Shown: positions 16,899-25,300 of the stretch, one piece after another
How positions within the stretch are numbered: the stretch's first letter is position 1
Layout of the letters: each line of letters starts with the position of its first letter
Translations under genes and position numbers: made by a program
Notes under the pieces: model-generated
The model's database searches: none
Told to the model about the DNA's origin: nothing
The model's input: only the letters and a program-made list of their open reading frames with translations
DNA from: UBA2396 sp038042175
GTDB lineage: Bacteria; Planctomycetota; Phycisphaerae; Phycisphaerales; UBA1924
Direction: 5' to 3'
DNA: 64,000 bases
NCBI GenBank assembly: GCA_964358855.1
Contig: CAYHQQ010000001.1
Location: 1 to 64,000 of the forward strand

Positions 16899-18101
16899 AT
16901 GCTCACCCAAACTGCCGTCGCCTCGCTCCTCGCCGCCCTCGCCGGTTTCTCCCAGGCGCAGCCGCCCGCTCCCGCGGCACCTTCCGCCCCAGCCGCGCCC
17001 GCGGCCGAACCCGTCGCGACGATCAGCACCACCACCGCGCCGCCGCCCACCAAGCTCAAGCTCAAGGTCGAGACGCTCCTCAGCAACCTCGAGGTCCCCT
17101 GGGATATCGCCTTCTGTCCCGACGGACGCATGATCTTCACCGAGCGCGCCGGACGCGTGCGAATGTTCACCGACGGCAAGCTCGTCGAGCAGCCCATGCT
17201 CACCCTCACCGACAGCTGGAAGCAGCCCGCCGAGAACGGGCTCATGGGCCTGTGCATCCACCCGCAATTCGCCACCAACCACTACGTGTATCTCGCGTAC
17301 GGCCGCGTGCCGGCCGACAAGTCGGAGACCAGGGACGTCCGCGTCGTCCGCTACACCGAGAAGGACAACCAGCTCGTCGAGCCCAAGGTCCTCATCACCG
17401 GCTTTCCCGCCGGCAGCAACCACGCGGGATGCCGCGTGCGGTTCGGACCCGATGGAAAGCTCTACATCACCACCGGCGAGAGCTTCCAGATGAAACTCGC
17501 CCAGGACATGATGAGCCTGGGCGGCAAGATCCTGCGGATCAACGACGACGGCACCGTGCCCACCGACAACCCGTTCGTCGGCAAGGAGGGCGTGCGCCCC
17601 GAAATCTACACCTTCGGGTGCCGTAACCCCCAGGGGATCGACTGGCAGGCCGGCACCAACATCATGTTCGAGTGCGAGCACGGCCCCAGCGGTGAGGCGG
17701 GACAGGGTGGCGATGAGTTCAACGTGATCGACAAGCCCGGGCTCAACATGGGCTGGCCGTTGATCCACCACGGTTCGACCCAGGACGGCATGCAAAGCCC
17801 GCTCATCGAGTGGACGCCGTCGGTCGCACCCTCGGGCGGCGTCTTCTACAACAGCGACGCGATCCCGGGGCTCAAGGGCAGCTATCTTGTGTCGACTCTT
17901 CGAGGTGCCGCCATCTACCGCATCATCCTCGATGGTCGCAAGGTCACCGGGCAGGAAACACTCTTCTCGGGCAACGGGCGCCTGCGCTGCCTGGTCGTCG
18001 GTCCCGACGGCGCGATCTACGTCGCGACGTCGAACAAAGACGGCCGCGGGCGTGCGGGCAAGCAGGACGACCGCATCCTCAAGATCACCGCGGAGAAGTA
18101 A
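16899..18101 (+). CDS. Exported PQQ-dependent sugar dehydrogenase (glucose/sorbosone dehydrogenase family)
   Basis: 400 aa. Signal peptide MLTQTAVASLLAALAGFSQA, then a Pro/Ala-rich linker, then a six-bladed beta-propeller of the GSDH/YliI type: LEVPWDIAFCPDGRMIFTER at the start, GLMGLCIHPQF, NHAGCRVRFGPDGKLYIT (catalytic His region), 'GGKILRINDDGTVPTDNP', 'RNPQGIDW' and GQGGDEFNVI. It oxidises sugars in the periplasm with PQQ in the known family members. It diverges from xylB-galK across 66 bp, so shared regulation by sugar availability is possible. It ends 3 nt before the convergent gene at 18105. Confidence 0.88.
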   Translation: MLTQTAVASLLAALAGFSQAQPPAPAAPSAPAAPAAEPVATISTTTAPPPTKLKLKVETLLSNLEVPWDIAFCPDGRMIFTERAGRVRMFTDGKLVEQPMLTLTDSWKQPAENGLMGLCIHPQFATNHYVYLAYGRVPADKSETRDVRVVRYTEKDNQLVEPKVLITGFPAGSNHAGCRVRFGPDGKLYITTGESFQMKLAQDMMSLGGKILRINDDGTVPTDNPFVGKEGVRPEIYTFGCRNPQGIDWQAGTNIMFECEHGPSGEAGQGGDEFNVIDKPGLNMGWPLIHHGSTQDGMQSPLIEWTPSVAPSGGVFYNSDAIPGLKGSYLVSTLRGAAIYRIILDGRKVTGQETLFSGNGRLRCLVVGPDGAIYVATSNKDGRGRAGKQDDRILKITAEK

Positions 18102-18104
18102 GCC

Positions 18105-18443
18105 TCAGGGTCCGGTCCGTTCGGGGTCGGGGAAGTCGCGATACAGCGCCGACTTGAAGTCCTTCACCGCCGAGTAGACGGGGCGGTGAAGGGTTTCCAC
18201 TTGGCCATCGCGCGTCGCGACGAGGCTGAACGCGGTGTCGAGCTGCGCGAGGTCGTTCGTCCACACCTCGCAGTGGAACTCGCCGACCTCGGGCGGGCCA
18301 AAGCCAAACTTGCGGCGCGTGAGCCGCCAACCCTCGATCTTGCCCTGCGACTTGAGATGTCCCATGTACGCTTCGACGGCCCGGGCAAACTCCAGGTCCT
18401 TGTGCGACTCGATCAGATTGAACCACATGTGGTAGTGCTGCAT
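18105..18443 (-). CDS. Conserved small protein, DUF6614-like
   Basis: 112 aa: MQHYHMWFNLIESHKDLEF, then 'AYMGHLKSQGKIEGWRLTRRKFGFGPPEVGEFH' in two pieces, with 'TNDLAQLDTAF' following. The pattern (short alpha-beta fold, 'W.L.RRK.G.GP...GEFH') resembles the DUF6614 family of ferredoxin-like dimeric alpha-beta barrel proteins, as I recall it; function is unknown. The ATG at 18443 is 22 nt after the stop of the TPR-YggX gene, so it is probably in the same transcript. The frame extends upstream inside that gene but without similarity. Confidence 0.7.
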   Translation of the reverse strand: MQHYHMWFNLIESHKDLEFARAVEAYMGHLKSQGKIEGWRLTRRKFGFGPPEVGEFHCEVWTNDLAQLDTAFSLVATRDGQVETLHRPVYSAVKDFKSALYRDFPDPERTGP

Positions 18444-18465
18444 GCCGCGCCGTCTCCGTGAGGTC

Positions 18466-19098
18466 TCACTTGTGAACGCCGATGCCGGCGAGAGTCTCTT
18501 CATCCAGGCCCAGGTACTCGTGCATGTGCTGGTCGTAGGTGGCCGCGTGGTCGTCGCGGGAAAGATCCAGGCGCATCTCGTTGATGACCTTGGTCCCCTG
18601 CTTGATCCACTCGCCCCAGGTCTCGGCCGAGATGTGCTCGAAGATCCACTGACCGATCGGGCCACGCATGGGCGGGCGGGCGAGCTTGTTGCCGGGCTTG
18701 CCGGTGCGCCCGCAGATGAACGTGCCCGCGGCCCCCGTTGCGGCGGTCGCGGCCGACGCCGTCTCGGGAATCGGAGCTCCCAACGTCGTCAGGAGCTCGG
18801 TCATCGACTTCTTGGGGAGGAGGTCGCCTTTGGAGGCCGCCACGCGGACACCCTCGGAGAGCACCATGACCGCCATTTCCTTCTGGCCCGAGTCGATGTG
18901 GGCCTTGCCGGCGAGCTGGTAGGCCTTGCTCATCGCGGGGTTGATCGCGACGCAGCGTTCGTACGCACGGGCGGCGTCGGCGTGCCGGGCGGCCTGCGCG
19001 TACGCCCCGCCGAGGCTGAACCATGCCATGTCGTTGTCCGGGTCGGCCCCCGGCTGGACCATGTTCTCAAACTGGGCGATGCGGGCGTTGATGTCCAT
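18466..19098 (-). CDS. TPR protein fused to a YggX-type Fe(2+)-trafficking domain
   Basis: 210 aa. Residues of about 20-95 are two to three TPR helices (MAWFSLGGAYAQAARHADAA, 'YERCVAINPAMSKAYQLAGKAH'). After an Ala/Thr linker, residues of about 126-202 match YggX: one Cys in 'TFICGRTG', then RPPMRGPIGQWIFEHIS, W..W, 'KVINEMRLDLS' and a C-terminal helix. YggX proteins are normally about 90-aa stand-alone proteins linked to iron-sulfur cluster protection and oxidative stress. Here the same domain is fused to an N-terminal TPR module, which may bring a protein partner. Start ATG 19098 has TACCCT 6 nt upstream and no Shine-Dalgarno. Confidence 0.82.
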   Translation of the reverse strand: MDINARIAQFENMVQPGADPDNDMAWFSLGGAYAQAARHADAARAYERCVAINPAMSKAYQLAGKAHIDSGQKEMAVMVLSEGVRVAASKGDLLPKKSMTELLTTLGAPIPETASAATAATGAAGTFICGRTGKPGNKLARPPMRGPIGQWIFEHISAETWGEWIKQGTKVINEMRLDLSRDDHAATYDQHMHEYLGLDEETLAGIGVHK

Positions 19099-19104
19099 GA
19101 CGGA

Positions 19105-19110
19105 AGGGTA
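19105..19110 (-). promoter_or_regulatory. -10-like box for the TPR-YggX gene (leaderless)
   Basis: Minus-strand TACCCT, TCCGTC spacer, ATG at 19098. It lies between this start and the stop of the DUF3303-like gene at 19127, so the two genes may be transcribed separately. Confidence 0.45.
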
Positions 19111-19126
19111 AGGAGGTAGAGGAGAG

Positions 19127-19396
19127 CTATCCCCTTGCAGCCCAGAAATCGGCGGAACTCTGGACGGGAATGACCTCAAACTCGACCAGATCGCTCCAGG
19201 CCGCGATCCAGGGAGCGAGCTCGATGAGTCCTGGAGAATCCATGAGCTGATAGCAGCACGACCCGTCGGCCGCCATCCAGCTTGCGACATAGGCGACCCC
19301 GGATCCTTCGGGCATGAGACGCCCCTTGGCCTTGAATCGCTGGCCGACGGCGGTGGGGTTGCCTGCTTTGAACCGTTCGATGACCATGTAGAGCAT
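19127..19396 (-). CDS. DUF3303-like small protein
   Basis: About 89 aa. MLYMVIERFKAGNPTAVGQR, then 'RFKAKGRLMPEGSGVAYVASW', 'CCYQLMDSPGLIELAPWI' and WSDLVEFEVIPV match the DUF3303 pattern (dimeric alpha-beta barrel, unknown function). The ATG at 19396 fits the family N-terminus (MLYMVIERF); an in-frame ATG at 19447 would add 17 residues without similarity. Located 16 nt upstream of the TPR-YggX -10 box. Confidence 0.72.
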   Translation of the reverse strand: MLYMVIERFKAGNPTAVGQRFKAKGRLMPEGSGVAYVASWMAADGSCCYQLMDSPGLIELAPWIAAWSDLVEFEVIPVQSSADFWAARG

Positions 19397-19446
19397 CGGG
19401 GAGGTACGAGCGGAGAACCGACTGGGTTCGCGGGGCACCGCGATCA

Positions 19447-19550
19447 TCAGAGCCCGACGCGCAAGCGAGGGTGGGCGTACGTTGATCTTTCATGTCATTC
19501 AACACCAAGGGCGTCCGTAGACGATCCCTCGCTGGCGCTTCGGGCTCTGA
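19447..19550. repeat. Inverted-repeat element, 25-bp arms
   Basis: Left arm 19447-19471 (TCAGAGCCCGACGCGCAAGC + GAGGG) and right arm 19526-19550 (CCCTCGCTGGCGCTTCGGGC + TCTGA) are reverse complements except at two positions, with 54 nt between. No open frame lies inside. This has the form of a MITE-like or REPIN-like non-coding element. It sits immediately upstream of the DUF3303-like gene. Confidence 0.75.
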
Positions 19551-19637
19551 AGGACTTCGGCGATTTGCACACTAACAGGACGTGGCAAGGAGCGAACATA
19601 GCGGCACCTCAACCCGTTCCACGCAGCCCTTGCCTAC

Positions 19638-20114
19638 TCACGCCGAAAGCTCCTCACGCCAGCAATGGATCATCAGGAGCAATCCAAACGCGTTGGTGCA
19701 AACACACAGCATCCCCATCAGGAGCAGATACAAAAACGGGCCCGTGATGGGGATCAACAACATCGGAACTGCAATCAACCCGATGATCGGAACCGGCAAG
19801 AGAGCGCTGGACAACACGATGGCGCACGCGATCGCCAGACGCCGCATGGAAGTGACCGCAAACACCCCCAACAGAGTCGCCAGCCCACAAATCACTGCCG
19901 GGATCGCGAGGGTACTGGCAAGGAAGCACCGATTCCGCCAGGTGTCCAGCGGCGGATCAATATTCATGAGCACCAATGCCAAGGCCGGCGTGCTCAGCCA
20001 CACGAGGCCAACAATAAGTTGAAGTCGTGAAGGCAGCGCCACGCCGCCGAGAGGCGGGGCCGCTCGCCCTTGCCCGATCTGCTCCACATTTGGGCTCGAA
20101 TAGGCCACGGTCAT
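19638..20114 (-). CDS. Hypothetical four-helix membrane protein
   Basis: About 158 aa with a short soluble N-terminus and four hydrophobic segments (LQLIVGLVWLSTPALALVL, 'LASTLAIPAVICGLATLLG', 'LAIACAIVLSSALLPVPII', 'GPFLYLLLMGMLCVCTNAF'). No recognised family. The ATG at 20114 is only one base after AAGGAGT. The in-frame GTG two codons later (20108) sits 7 nt after the same AAGGAG and may be the true start. It ends in CWREELSA, with polar residues at the cytoplasmic end. The neighbouring gene is another small membrane protein. Confidence 0.6.
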   Translation of the reverse strand: MTVAYSSPNVEQIGQGRAAPPLGGVALPSRLQLIVGLVWLSTPALALVLMNIDPPLDTWRNRCFLASTLAIPAVICGLATLLGVFAVTSMRRLAIACAIVLSSALLPVPIIGLIAVPMLLIPITGPFLYLLLMGMLCVCTNAFGLLLMIHCWREELSA

Positions 20115-20190
20115 ACTCCTTCGGGTCCCCCGCGGCAATTCTAGAGCCCAAAGCCGACGCGTCGGGCTCCTCGCGTCCGTATATGCATCC

Positions 20191-20658
20191 CTACTCACGC
20201 CGAAAGTAAAGCGCGCCAGCAAGCCCAAGAACTCCAAGACACGCAAATCCCACAATCGTGGTGGTGGTGCTATCCGATTCCTTGTTCGTCAATGCGACCT
20301 TGTTGTGGTCCGTGGGATCGTAGTACAAGTCGATGCGCGACCCGGCGGGGGTGTTCTTGACGTACGAGGCCGCACCATCGGGAAACTCCGACTCGTCAAG
20401 CTCAAGGCGGGCGATGATATCGTCGTGTGTCTTGCGTTCCTGATAGGTCACGTTCATGGCGACGACATTGGAACGGCGGCCCGAACCCTTGGCTCTGTTG
20501 TTGTGATACACGGATTTGACGTCGATAGCGGTGACAACCGCGGAGGTCAGCACCAGACGTCGCTTCGCCGAGATGTCGATGCAAGTCACCACGATCGCCG
20601 CGATCGATCCGAGAAAGAGGAAGACGCTGAGTTGGCATGGAAACGGCGGCTTTTTCAT
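20191..20658 (-). CDS. DUF3592-like membrane protein
   Basis: 155 aa. Two hydrophobic segments frame a small beta-rich extracytoplasmic domain: 'LSVFLFLGSIAAIVVTC' at the start and 'IVGFACLGVLGLAGALYF' near the end. The middle (RLVLTSAVVTAIDVKSVYHN ... VTYQERKTHDD ... SRIDLYYDPTDHNKVAL) follows the DUF3592 pattern with the 'YDP.DP..A' motif. Function unknown. ATG 20658 directly precedes the first helix; a TATAAT box 40 nt upstream supports it. Confidence 0.65.
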   Translation of the reverse strand: MKKPPFPCQLSVFLFLGSIAAIVVTCIDISAKRRLVLTSAVVTAIDVKSVYHNNRAKGSGRRSNVVAMNVTYQERKTHDDIIARLELDESEFPDGAASYVKNTPAGSRIDLYYDPTDHNKVALTNKESDSTTTTIVGFACLGVLGLAGALYFRRE

Positions 20659-20697
20659 GTCGCTGCCCGAAACACGGATTCGATTGGAGATCGAAGC

Positions 20698-20703
20698 ATT
20701 ATA
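20698..20703 (-). promoter_or_regulatory. -10 box (TATAAT) for the DUF3592-like gene
   Basis: A perfect TATAAT on the minus strand, 40 nt upstream of ATG 20658. There is no good -35 at the usual distance. Confidence 0.5.
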
Positions 20704-20831
20704 CGGATCGTCGGTGGCGGTCCGGCGGTGGCACGCGACATCGGGCTGCGGACGGGGCACAGGAGTTTGGTGGAGGCGGAGAGTCTCGTGGCGCGGATCG
20801 GGTAGGGGGCGGTAGGAAGGGCAGATAGAAA

Positions 20832-20945
20832 CCACGCGAAGCGTGGTGGTACGCAGGGAAAACTGATTCATTCACGGGCTGGAAGCCCGTGCTACGAAGA
20901 CATGGGCAGGATGCCCATGCCACGGTTACGGGCCGGAGGCTCGGG
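20832..20945. repeat. Cluster of four short hairpins with GGA/GAA loops
   Basis: Four units have different stems but a common design: CCACGC-GAA-GCGTGG then TGGTACG (20832-20853); CACGGGCT-GGA-AGCCCGTG then CTACG (20873-20896); CATGGGCA-GGA-TGCCCATG then CCACGG (20901-20925); GGGCC-GGA-GGCTC (about 20930-20942). The conserved trailer is T-R/G-Y-ACG. This is the same type of hairpin-plus-GCCAC repeat as at 2471, 3810 and 21119, with other stem sequences. The last unit overlaps the 3' end of the coding sequence at 20926. Confidence 0.75.
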
Positions 20946-21507
20946 CGGCGGCGCCTGCACGAGCCGTGAGTTTGGTCACGACCTGGGGCGATGGCGTGAC
21001 GAGAGGAAGCGTGAGTGGCGCGTCGACGGGGTCGGGAGGAGTTGAAGGCTGGGAAGGGGCGGAAGGGGGAGTCGATGGAGCGGAGGGGGCGGCGGATTGG
21101 GGAGGCGAGGGGCAGTCGGATGCACCGCTCTGGAGAGCGGTGCCAGCTTGAGCGAATCGGCTGCGGGACGCACTGCTCTGGAGAGCAGTGCCACGGGGGA
21201 GCATGTTGCGGCAGAGGCGGACGAGGGTTGTTGCGGCGCGGCGGGCTTCGATGGGGTCTGAGGCAGCCATGGTTTCGCGGAGAGTGGCGGCGGCGGCCTG
21301 CTGGTGGTCGAAGACGAGGTCTTCCTTGTAAACGCGGGTGAGGCGCTCCCAGGCGGCGATGCGTCTGACAAATGCCGGGTTATCGGTAAGGTCGGAGAGC
21401 TGGGCGGGGGTGAGTTTGAGGTGATCGGCGAGAGCGCAAGGATCGCCTGGGTGCTTGCTCCAAGCGTTGAAGAGGTCGTCGGATGTGATCGCGTGGGTCA
21501 TTGCCAT
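20926..21507 (-). CDS. Hypothetical protein containing in-frame palindromic repeats
   Basis: About 193 aa (ATG 21507, or ATG 21501 two codons later). The N-terminal 100 residues look like a real helical domain (SDDLFNAWSKHPGDPCALAD, 'HLKLTPAQLSDLTDNPAFV', 'DPIEARRAATTLVRLCRN'). The C-terminal half is low complexity, rich in Ser, Pro and Ala. Between the two halves the reading frame runs through two palindromic repeat units (21119-21197), translated as RGTALQSSAS and AGTALQSGAS, so the repeat has become coding. The C-terminal end overlaps a further hairpin repeat. No family is recognised; no clear ribosome binding site. The N-terminal domain could be a DNA- or protein-binding helical module, but this is not supported further. 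Confidence 0.5.
   Translation of the reverse strand: MAMTHAITSDDLFNAWSKHPGDPCALADHLKLTPAQLSDLTDNPAFVRRIAAWERLTRVYKEDLVFDHQQAAAATLRETMAASDPIEARRAATTLVRLCRNMLPRGTALQSSASRSRFAQAGTALQSGASDCPSPPQSAAPSAPSTPPSAPSQPSTPPDPVDAPLTLPLVTPSPQVVTKLTARAGAAARASGP
21119..21197 (-). repeat. Two inverted copies of the GGCAC-hairpin repeat inside a coding region
   Basis: Plus-strand GCACCGCTCTGGAGAGCGGT + GCCA (21122-21145) and GCACTGCTCTGGAGAGCAGT + GCCAC (21170-21194) are reverse complements of the units at 2474-2527. Both stem versions (CCGCTCT and CTGCTCT) occur side by side here as well. Confidence 0.85.
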
Positions 21508-21698
21508 ATGAACTCGCGGGGGCGGGATTCCTTTCGCGGAAATCGTGAGAGTGGATGGAGATTGTTGATTTGTGGTTATGGTGCGCGCACGAATTGCGCA
21601 AGGGGCGGGGATGGGACTTATGCGACTGATGCGACTTATGGGTTGCCGCGGGGGGGCGGGGCGTTGAGGTTCGGGGTTCTGAAGCGCCCGGTTTGTGT

Positions 21699-21704
21699 TA
21701 AGAT
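21699..21704 (+). promoter_or_regulatory. -10-like box for the ECF sigma factor gene (leaderless)
   Basis: TAAGAT, then ATTGGC (6 nt), then ATG at 21711. The surrounding TTAAGATATTGG is AT-rich against the local GC background. Confidence 0.5.
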
Positions 21705-21710
21705 ATTGGC

Positions 21711-22331
21711 ATGCCCGGGCACCTGCCAACGACCACGACGATCCTGCTCGAGTCGCTCCGTGATGCGAGAAACGGGAACGCGTGGACGGAATTCGACCGC
21801 AGATACCGCCCGGTGCTGACGGGGTTTGCCAGGTCGCTGGGGCTCAACGATTCCGACGCCGCCGACGCCGCCCAGTGGGCCCTCGCTCAGTTCGCTCAGG
21901 ACTATGCCGCCGGGCGATACGTGCGCGGCAAAGGACGCCTCTCCTCGTGGATCATGGGCATCGCGCGCCACCGGATCGAAAGGGTCCGAAACGCCGGCGG
22001 CCCAGTGCGGGGCGCGAAGGGAAAGGACGCCAGGGGCGAGAGCGTGCTTGGGGCGATGCCCGACGAGGCCGGGCTGACGCAGCTCTGGGATCGTCAGCGC
22101 GAGGCGGTGATCATCGGGCGGGCGATGGAGGCGCTTCGAACCACCGAAGGGGTCGATCCGGCGAAGCTCAAGGCGTTTGAGCTTGTGGCGTTGCACGATG
22201 TGCCGGTGGAGGAGGCCGCCAGACAGTGCGGCATGACGCCGGCGGACGTGTATGTGGCCAAGAGTCGGCTCTCGCGCAAGCTCCGCGAACTGGTGGAGAC
22301 GATCGGGCGGGCGTACGCGGAGGATGCGTAG
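21711..22331 (+). CDS. RNA polymerase sigma factor, ECF type
   Basis: 206 aa. Region 2 resembles planctomycete ECF factors: TEFDRRYRPVLTGFARSLGL, 'DAADAAQWALAQFAQ' and 'GRLSSWIMGIARHRI' (region 2.3/2.4). Region 4 is a C-terminal helix-turn-helix (AFELVALHDVPVEEAARQCG, 'TPADVYVAKSRLSRKLREL'). The gene is followed with no gap by a membrane kinase whose N-terminus carries an anti-sigma-like HxxxCxxC motif, so the two very likely form a signalling pair. No target promoter set can be deduced here. Confidence 0.88.
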   Translation: MPGHLPTTTTILLESLRDARNGNAWTEFDRRYRPVLTGFARSLGLNDSDAADAAQWALAQFAQDYAAGRYVRGKGRLSSWIMGIARHRIERVRNAGGPVRGAKGKDARGESVLGAMPDEAGLTQLWDRQREAVIIGRAMEALRTTEGVDPAKLKAFELVALHDVPVEEAARQCGMTPADVYVAKSRLSRKLRELVETIGRAYAEDA

Positions 22332-25300
22332 ATGAGATCCGACGCGCCCAAACCAGATGGCGGGCAAGAGGGCCAGGACCCGCCAACCTTCACGCCGCGC
22401 ACCGAGTTCGGCGAGCAGAGCACCAAGTCAAAGGTAGTCGGTCGCCCGGGGTGTCCGAGCGAGGAAACGCTCATCCTGCTGGCGGCGGGCGTGGACGACG
22501 CGGCGACGCGGGCGGCGGCGTTGCACGCGGCGGCGTGCCCGATGTGCAAGAGCCAGCTCGCGCTCCTGGTTCGCGATGAGCACTTCGTCGCCGGTGTGCG
22601 GGGAATGATCTCGGCTCCGCTCGCGGGCCCGGGCGCCGGGCGGAGCGAGGAATACCGACGCCGGGAGGAGGAGGCCCAGGCGTTCATCCTGCCGGGGTAC
22701 GCGGTGGAGGGCGAGATCCACCGCGGCGGGCAGGGGATCGTGTACCGGGCGGTGCAGCTGGACACCAAGCGGGCGGTGGCGGTGAAGATGCTCCTGCGCG
22801 GCCAGTTTGCCACGCCCCGGGAGCTGCGGCGGTTTGAGCGGGAGGTGGAGATCGCCGCGTCGCTGCGCCACCCGCACATCGTGACGATCTACGACAACAT
22901 CACGCTCGACGACGGACGGAGCGCGCTGGCGATGGAGCTTGTGGAGGGCGTCACGATCGACGCGTGGGCGCGCGGACGGGTGAACGGACATCCCGATCGC
23001 GCGCCGCGCACCGTCGCGCAGCGCGCGGGCATGATCGCGGCGATCGCACGGGCGGTGCAGTACGCCCACAACCGGGCGATTATCCATCGCGATCTCAAGC
23101 CGGCGAACGTGCTGGTGGACGCCGAGGACCAGCCCCACGTGCTGGATTTCGGGCTGGCGCGACGCACGCTGGTCGATCACGAGACATCGATGATGTCCGG
23201 CGCGGCGCCAAGAGAGGCGTCGATCTTCGTGTCCTTGGCGGGGATCTTCAATGGCACGCCCGCCTACGCGTCTCCCGAGCAGCTCAGCGGCGACCCGCTG
23301 CTGGTGGACACGCGGTGCGACGTCTACTCGCTGGGGATCATGCTGTACGAGCTGGTGACCGGACGCTTGCCCACCTCGTTCGATGACCACTCGCCCGACG
23401 CGAAGACCGAGCAGGACGGGATCGCGGCCATCATCGCGAAGAAAACGTCGGGTCGCTTCCCCACGCCCATGGAGGCGGCGGAGATCACCAGGAGTCCGCG
23501 GGTTGACGCCGACCTGGACGCGATCATCATGAAGGCGATGGCGGTGGACAAGGACGCGAGGTATCAGACCGCCGACCGCTTCGCGGCCGACATCGACCGG
23601 TACCTGGCGGGCGAAGCGGTGGCGGCGCGGGTGGGGGAGCGGTGGTATCGGGTGCGCAAGACCATCCGCAAGTATCGCAAGTCGCTGGGGGTCGGGGCGA
23701 CGATTGTGATCGCCCTGCTTGGGTTTGGGGTGTACTACGCGGTTGTGGCGCTGAGGCTCGACGAGAACGCGATGCGGCTGGGGGACCAGGCTCGAACGCT
23801 CGCGTTGCAGCGCGATGAGATCCTGGACAAACGCGACGCGTTGCGGGCGGAACTCGATCGGAGCGAGGTTCGCCTCGCGCGCGCGGAGTTGCAGCTTGGG
23901 AACGTGCCCAGGGCCGAGGCCGCCTTGATCTCCGCGGCGCTGAGCAAGCCCCTGCTCGATGAGGCGATCGCGTCGTCGGGCGCGAGCGCTCCTCCCGACG
24001 CGCTGCGGGTGTACTGGGCGCTGTGCGAGTGGGCGGTGGCCTCGCATGTGCGGGCGTCATCACGGGCAGACGACCTGGCATCGGTGGGCGCAGGGTCGAG
24101 CGCCAGCAGCTTTCGGACCATCACCCGCGATGGTCGCGTCGATGAGTGGTCGGTGCCGGAGCTCACGAGCCGGCGTGTGTGGACGTTCGAGGGGCTTCAT
24201 TGGGAGCTGGGAGACCTCGTGACTTTCGAGATCGAGCGCGTGTTGCAGGTCTCGCCCAAGGGGGTGACGCTCTGGCGGATCGGCGTTCCAGGACCGATCC
24301 GCACGTGGCCCCGGACGCTCGCCAAGACGATCGTTCTTGTGAATGGGACCGACAGCATCGCGTACGTCAATGAGGCGCACCAGGTGGTGAGGGAGCCGGT
24401 CGATCCCGCCAACGGCCCACCGGTCGTGGTGTTCGAGAACGGCCCGCAAGCGCCGCGAACGTATTGGACCAGCTCCGGGCACTTCGTCGCGTGCCAGCGG
24501 GCGCTCGAGGGCAAGAGCATCATCGACCTGTGGTCCATCCTTGACGGGAAAGTTCACCAGCTCACGCTCCCGCCCGAGCTCTCGGCGCTGGCGATGCTGG
24601 GTGTCAACGTGGGGGCGGTGGAAGCCGACGCGAGCGGAACGACGATCGCGCTGCACTGGGGCGCGTGGATACTGCTCTGGGACCTGCGAACAGGACGCAT
24701 GGATCAGGTGGAGATGACCGTGAACGAGAAGCCATCGAGCATACGAATTGGTCCATCGGGCGACACCCTGGCGCTCTCGCAATCGTTCACCCGCCGAACG
24801 CTGATCTACGATCGCACGCCCAAGATCGCCGGTCACACTCCCAGGACACCGTTCTTCATCGAGACGTACGCGGGTGCGCCGGTCTTCACGGGCGCTGCGC
24901 CGGGTGGGCCCGATCAGTGGCTTACCACGTCGACGCCGGGACTCCTCAGGGTCTGGGACATCCGCAAGCCACAATGGGGCGAAGAGATCGGACAGGAATC
25001 CAAAGCCCTCGCCGGGCCTTCCCAACCGCCCGTGCGGGCGGGCACTGTCCAGGGACAGCCCGGCAGCGCGGGCCTGCCCGACCCTTTCAAGAAGAGCCTG
25101 CACTGCACTGCCTTCTCCCCGGATGCTTCGACGCTGATCAGCGGCTCAAATCAGGGAGTCATCTCGATCTGGCGCAACAGTTCCCAAGTTGAGGACGGAT
25201 GGGGCGAGGCGCGTGAGCTCGTGGTGCCCGCGGCCGATGCCCCTGTGAATAACGGGCGGGTCATCTGCGATCTGGCCTTCAGTCCCGCCTCGGACCTGAT

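Noticed and set aside
25025..25070. A further GGCAC-hairpin repeat inside the kinase gene (GGCACTGTCCAGGGACAGCC)
   Set aside because: The stem is short, lacks the usual trailer, and the surrounding DNA is GC-rich enough to give such a palindrome by chance; a genome-wide search would be needed.
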